This document shows positions 61,513 to 64,000 of a stretch of 64,000 bases of DNA, in pieces. Below the pieces are notes generated by a model, which saw nothing but the letters and a program-made list of their open reading frames with translations, was not told where the DNA came from and searched no databases. Source of the DNA: Trifolium pratense (Eukaryota; Streptophyta; Magnoliopsida; Fabales; Fabaceae); assembly GCF_020283565.1 (NCBI RefSeq), contig NC_060060.1, positions 74,342,353 to 74,406,352 on the forward strand, written 5' to 3'. How positions within the stretch are numbered: the stretch's first letter is position 1; the number at the start of each line of letters is the position of its first letter. Made by a program: the position numbers and the translations under genes.

Positions 61513-62061
61513 AAAAAAAATTGTTTGCTTTCTTTCAACATAACTTATTGTTGGAATAGTTATGGAAACAATGAATACGCAAATTGTTATTTAAATTAAT
61601 TATTAGTCAAAAATCAAAATAGTCTTTTATTTTTCTGAATTGATAAATACAATTTTATTTTTGTTTTTCACCACTATTATCTGGCTCATTGGATTGCCTA
61701 ATATGGTTTGAGAGTCGGTTTTGATATCAAGTGATTCCAATCTCCTTCCGATCACGGTTGTGGGGATCGAACTGTAGTAATTCTTACCAAGTTCAAAATC
61801 AATCATCACTGAACTAACTTGATATTGATATTATAAAATGTCCTTCGTTAACTACTATATTATCATAGAATATATATAATATATTATGACGCAATAATCA
61901 ATCCTGTCGCATTGTACATTGATATTGCATCAATATCAACCAGCTAATAGAGACTAATTTTCCTATGGAACATAGGTCATGTTTGAGATTTTGTAATTCG
62001 TCAAAAGAGCCTATTTTCATAGGATCTATAAATTTACAAGAGTACAAATTCCTTTAGGGTT
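61513..62061. other. Intergenic, one SINE
   Basis: 61667-61825 is a minus-strand SINE of the 58424 family (TTAGTTCAGTGATGATTGAT ... CAGTTCGATCCCCACAA). Otherwise nothing seen. Confidence 0.55.
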
Positions 62062-62226
62062 ATGCTAACCGGTACTCCCGGGGCACTGGTTAAGGAAACC
62101 AAAAAAGAAAATTTTTAAATTGAAAATAATACTTTTTAGACTTTCGAGGCGTTGACTGCACAAAATTCAATGTCATATTACTATATTTACTTTCTTAAAC
62201 AGTGCCCCTGAGGCACTATTTAGCAT
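62062..62226. mobile_element. MITE with CCCGGG-type ends, copy 1
   Basis: Ends ATGCTAACCGGTACTCCCGG...GGCACTGGTTAAG and inverse CTTAAACAGTGCCCCTGAGG...CACTATTTAGCAT. The arms are about 30 bases; the centre is AT-rich. A partner copy is at 63816-63990. Confidence 0.75.
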
Positions 62227-62236
62227 TTTCCATTCC

Positions 62237-62990
62237 TTTATTAGAAAATTGTTAAGAAGTCCCACATCTAAGCAGAAAAGCTCCCATACTAGCCGCCAAT
62301 CCAACACAAACAGTGGATACATCAGAGATTAGAGATATCTTTCATTTTCTTCTTCTTCTTCTTCTTCTTCATCCAACAAACAATAATGTCTCATACTTCA
62401 TCTCTTACCTTCAACTCCCCTCTTCTTTCTCCAGCCCCATCTTCTTCTTCTCACTCTCCTAATCTTTCTCTTCCCTCTCACTCTTTTCTCTCCGGGAAAT
62501 TGAGGAAATCTGTCGAATTTAGAAAGACTACCTGAAAATCTTCATTGAAAGCTGTGTGTCCCACATCGGTTGCGAGATGGTCTGACTAAGTGTTTATATA
62601 CTAGAGGCAATCCTTTATTAGAAAATTGTTAAGAAGTCCCACATCTAAGCAGAAAAGCTCCCATACTAGCCGCCAATCCAACACAAACAATGGATACATC
62701 AGAGATTAGAGATATCTTTCATTTTCTTCTTCTTCTTCTTCTTCTTCATCCAACAAACAATAATGTCTCATACTTCATCTCTTACCTTCAACTCCCCTCT
62801 TCTTTCTCCAGCCCCATCTTCTTCTTCTCACTCTCCTAATCTTTCTCTTCCCTCTCACTCTTTTCTCTCCGGGAAATTGAGGAAATCTGTCGAATTTAGA
62901 AAGACTACCTGAAAATCTTCATTGAAAGCTGTGTGTCCCACATCGGTTGCGAGATGGTCTGACTAAGTGTTTATATACTAGAGGCAATCC
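62237..62990 (+). repeat. 377-bp unit in exact tandem duplication
   Basis: 62237-62613 and 62614-62990 are near-identical; the one difference I noticed is CAAACAGTGG against CAAACAATGG. Each unit contains an LTR start (TGTTAAGAAGTCCCACATC), an inserted gene fragment, and the continuation of the LTR (TCCCACATCGGTTGCGAGATGG...GAGGCAATCC). Confidence 0.9.
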
Positions 62991-63193
62991 TCACCTTACA
63001 AGCCGGTTTTGTAAGGATGAGTTAGGTCCAATACTCATTTCTAAGATGGTATCAGAGCCTCTCCAAGATCCGTTGGGCCACCCGATATCGGGTCACCTAC
63101 CATTTATATCCGCGTACCAAGCCCAATAGCGCTGGACGCGAGGGGGTGTGTTAAGAAGTCCCACATCGGTTGCGAAATGGTCTGACTAAGATC
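62250..63193 (+). mobile_element. TRIM retroelement carrying a captured gene fragment
   Basis: LTR start TGTTAAGAAG at 62250; the interrupted LTR resumes after the inserts and runs to CTAAGA before the primer-binding site TGGTATCAGAGC at 63047-63058. A short internal region ends in the purine-rich GACGCGAGGGGGTG, and a second LTR begins at 63149 but stops after about 45 bases. Structure and PBS are those of TRIM elements; plus orientation. Confidence 0.75.
62386..62556 (+). pseudogene. Captured transit-peptide-like exon (first of two copies)
   Basis: From ATG at 62386 it reads MSHTSSLTFNSPLLSPAPSS, then a Ser-rich SHSPNLSLPSHSFLSGKLRK and SVEFRKTT followed by a stop, then KSSLKAV in the same frame. 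The composition is that of a plastid transit peptide plus its leader (TTC repeats upstream). The insert is flanked by the 9-bp repeat TCCCACATC (62260-62268 and 62559-62567). The donor gene is not identified. The second copy is at 62763-62933. Confidence 0.6.
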
Positions 63194-63815
63194 ATGAATT
63201 TGAGAACTCCAACCTCTCTCGCAAATAGCTAAGACACTATCAAAGTTAGAAAGGTCAAGCTGCATATTTATTAGAGAGGATAGTCAATTTCATTATCCCA
63301 CAATGAAAGGGCATTGCAAGAATAAGTGAGAGTGATTTCACAGTGCCATCCAGAAACAGTGGCGGAGCGACTACCTTGATTCGACGGTAAAATATTTTTT
63401 GGCTTCTCAAAGGTTGTTTACAGCCGAGGTAATTATATTCAAGACACGTACATTAGACGCAAGGTAATTAAAAATGAACCGGATTATCCAGTTCGACCGA
63501 TTCACAAACATGTCGAAAATGTAAAACAAAGAATTGAAATGGAGAAATCGATTGTTTGTAGTTTGTATGTGTAGAAGAGCAAGAACAAGTTGAGAAATTA
63601 ACTTTGAGACCTAAAGTTGAAAAATTAACTTTCAACGTTCCATTATATTGTTTTTTTTTAAACCAAGGCTCAACCGAAACTCTTTTTATTTGTCTTTATA
63701 GTGTAAATGGTTGAGCAATGTACACTATAATACTACCATATAGTTCAGAATAATAATTGCCATTCATTTAACGTTTTAAAGATGACTTGAAAAAATTATT
63801 AAAAAAAAAAAGAAA
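63194..63815. other. Intergenic
   Basis: No gene or clear repeat recognised. Confidence 0.4.
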
Positions 63816-63990
63816 ATGCTAAATAGTGCCCCCGGGCACTGGTTAAGAGTATAAATAAGAAAATTTTATCTCGTAAATTGTGCATTCAATGTTTTAATGA
63901 TCTAAAAAGGTATTCTCTCTCATCATTAACTTTTTTATTTGTTTCTTTTTTTAGCATGTTTAACTAGTGCCCGGGGGCACTGTTTAGCAT
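63816..63990. mobile_element. MITE with CCCGGG ends, copy 2
   Basis: Ends ATGCTAAATAGTGCCCCCGG...GCACTGGTTAA and inverse TTAACTAGTGCCCGGGGGCA...CTGTTTAGCAT. Arms of 31 bases with few mismatches; each arm itself contains the palindrome GTGCCCCCGGGCAC or GTGCCCGGGGGCAC. Confidence 0.8.
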
Positions 63991-64000
63991 GACCCAAAAA

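Overview
The window is nuclear DNA of a flowering plant, most likely a legume of the Medicago/Trifolium group. Genes are split by short AT-rich GT-AG introns, intergenic DNA is AT-rich, and it is full of MITEs, tRNA-derived SINE-like repeats, LINE remnants and TRIM elements. No database search was run. Family names come from motifs read directly; Arabidopsis comparisons are from memory.

Layout: a SurE-type phosphatase (minus, cut by the left edge, five exons visible) at 50-1699; a uL18-like protein at 3958-5031; ferredoxin C1 (minus) at 5600-6058; a complete ten-exon O-acetylserine (thiol)lyase at 8425-12269. From 13.5 to 20.9 kb lies a tandem array with no credible protein gene. It holds eleven copies of a structured RNA with a C box, a D box, a closing stem and an internal hairpin, in short (about 76 nt) and long (about 145-170 nt) forms, embedded in repeated host-transcript blocks with TATA and telo-box motifs. 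Next come three glyoxalase/VOC copies (one intact, one truncated, one divergent) at 22.3-26.8 kb; a shortened TSR2-like gene at 27.7-28.3 kb; and a tandem pair of OBERON-like genes at 31.7-32.9 and 36.0-38.3 kb, the first lacking the PHD exons. An HSP20-like gene (40.9-41.4 kb), a plastid trnL fragment (44.6 kb), an unnamed six-exon membrane-protein gene (46.1-49.9 kb), a two-exon DYW-type PPR gene (51.2-54.0 kb) and a DUF1677 gene (55.6-56.0 kb) follow. The last 8 kb is repeats: a TRIM nested in a LINE, a second TRIM that swallowed a transit-peptide-like gene fragment and was then tandemly duplicated, and two MITEs with CCCGGG-containing ends.

The single-copy genes do not form a pathway. Their order (SurE, FdC1, OAS-TL, HSP20-like, PPR, DUF1677, with uL18-like and TSR2-like between) resembles, as I recall, the paired Arabidopsis regions around At4g148xx-149xx and At3g224xx-225xx, so this looks like an old conserved gene backbone with local expansions. 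The strongest candidate for something undescribed is the C/D-box-like RNA array: paired stem positions change together between copies, while the C box, D box and one internal-loop motif stay nearly fixed.
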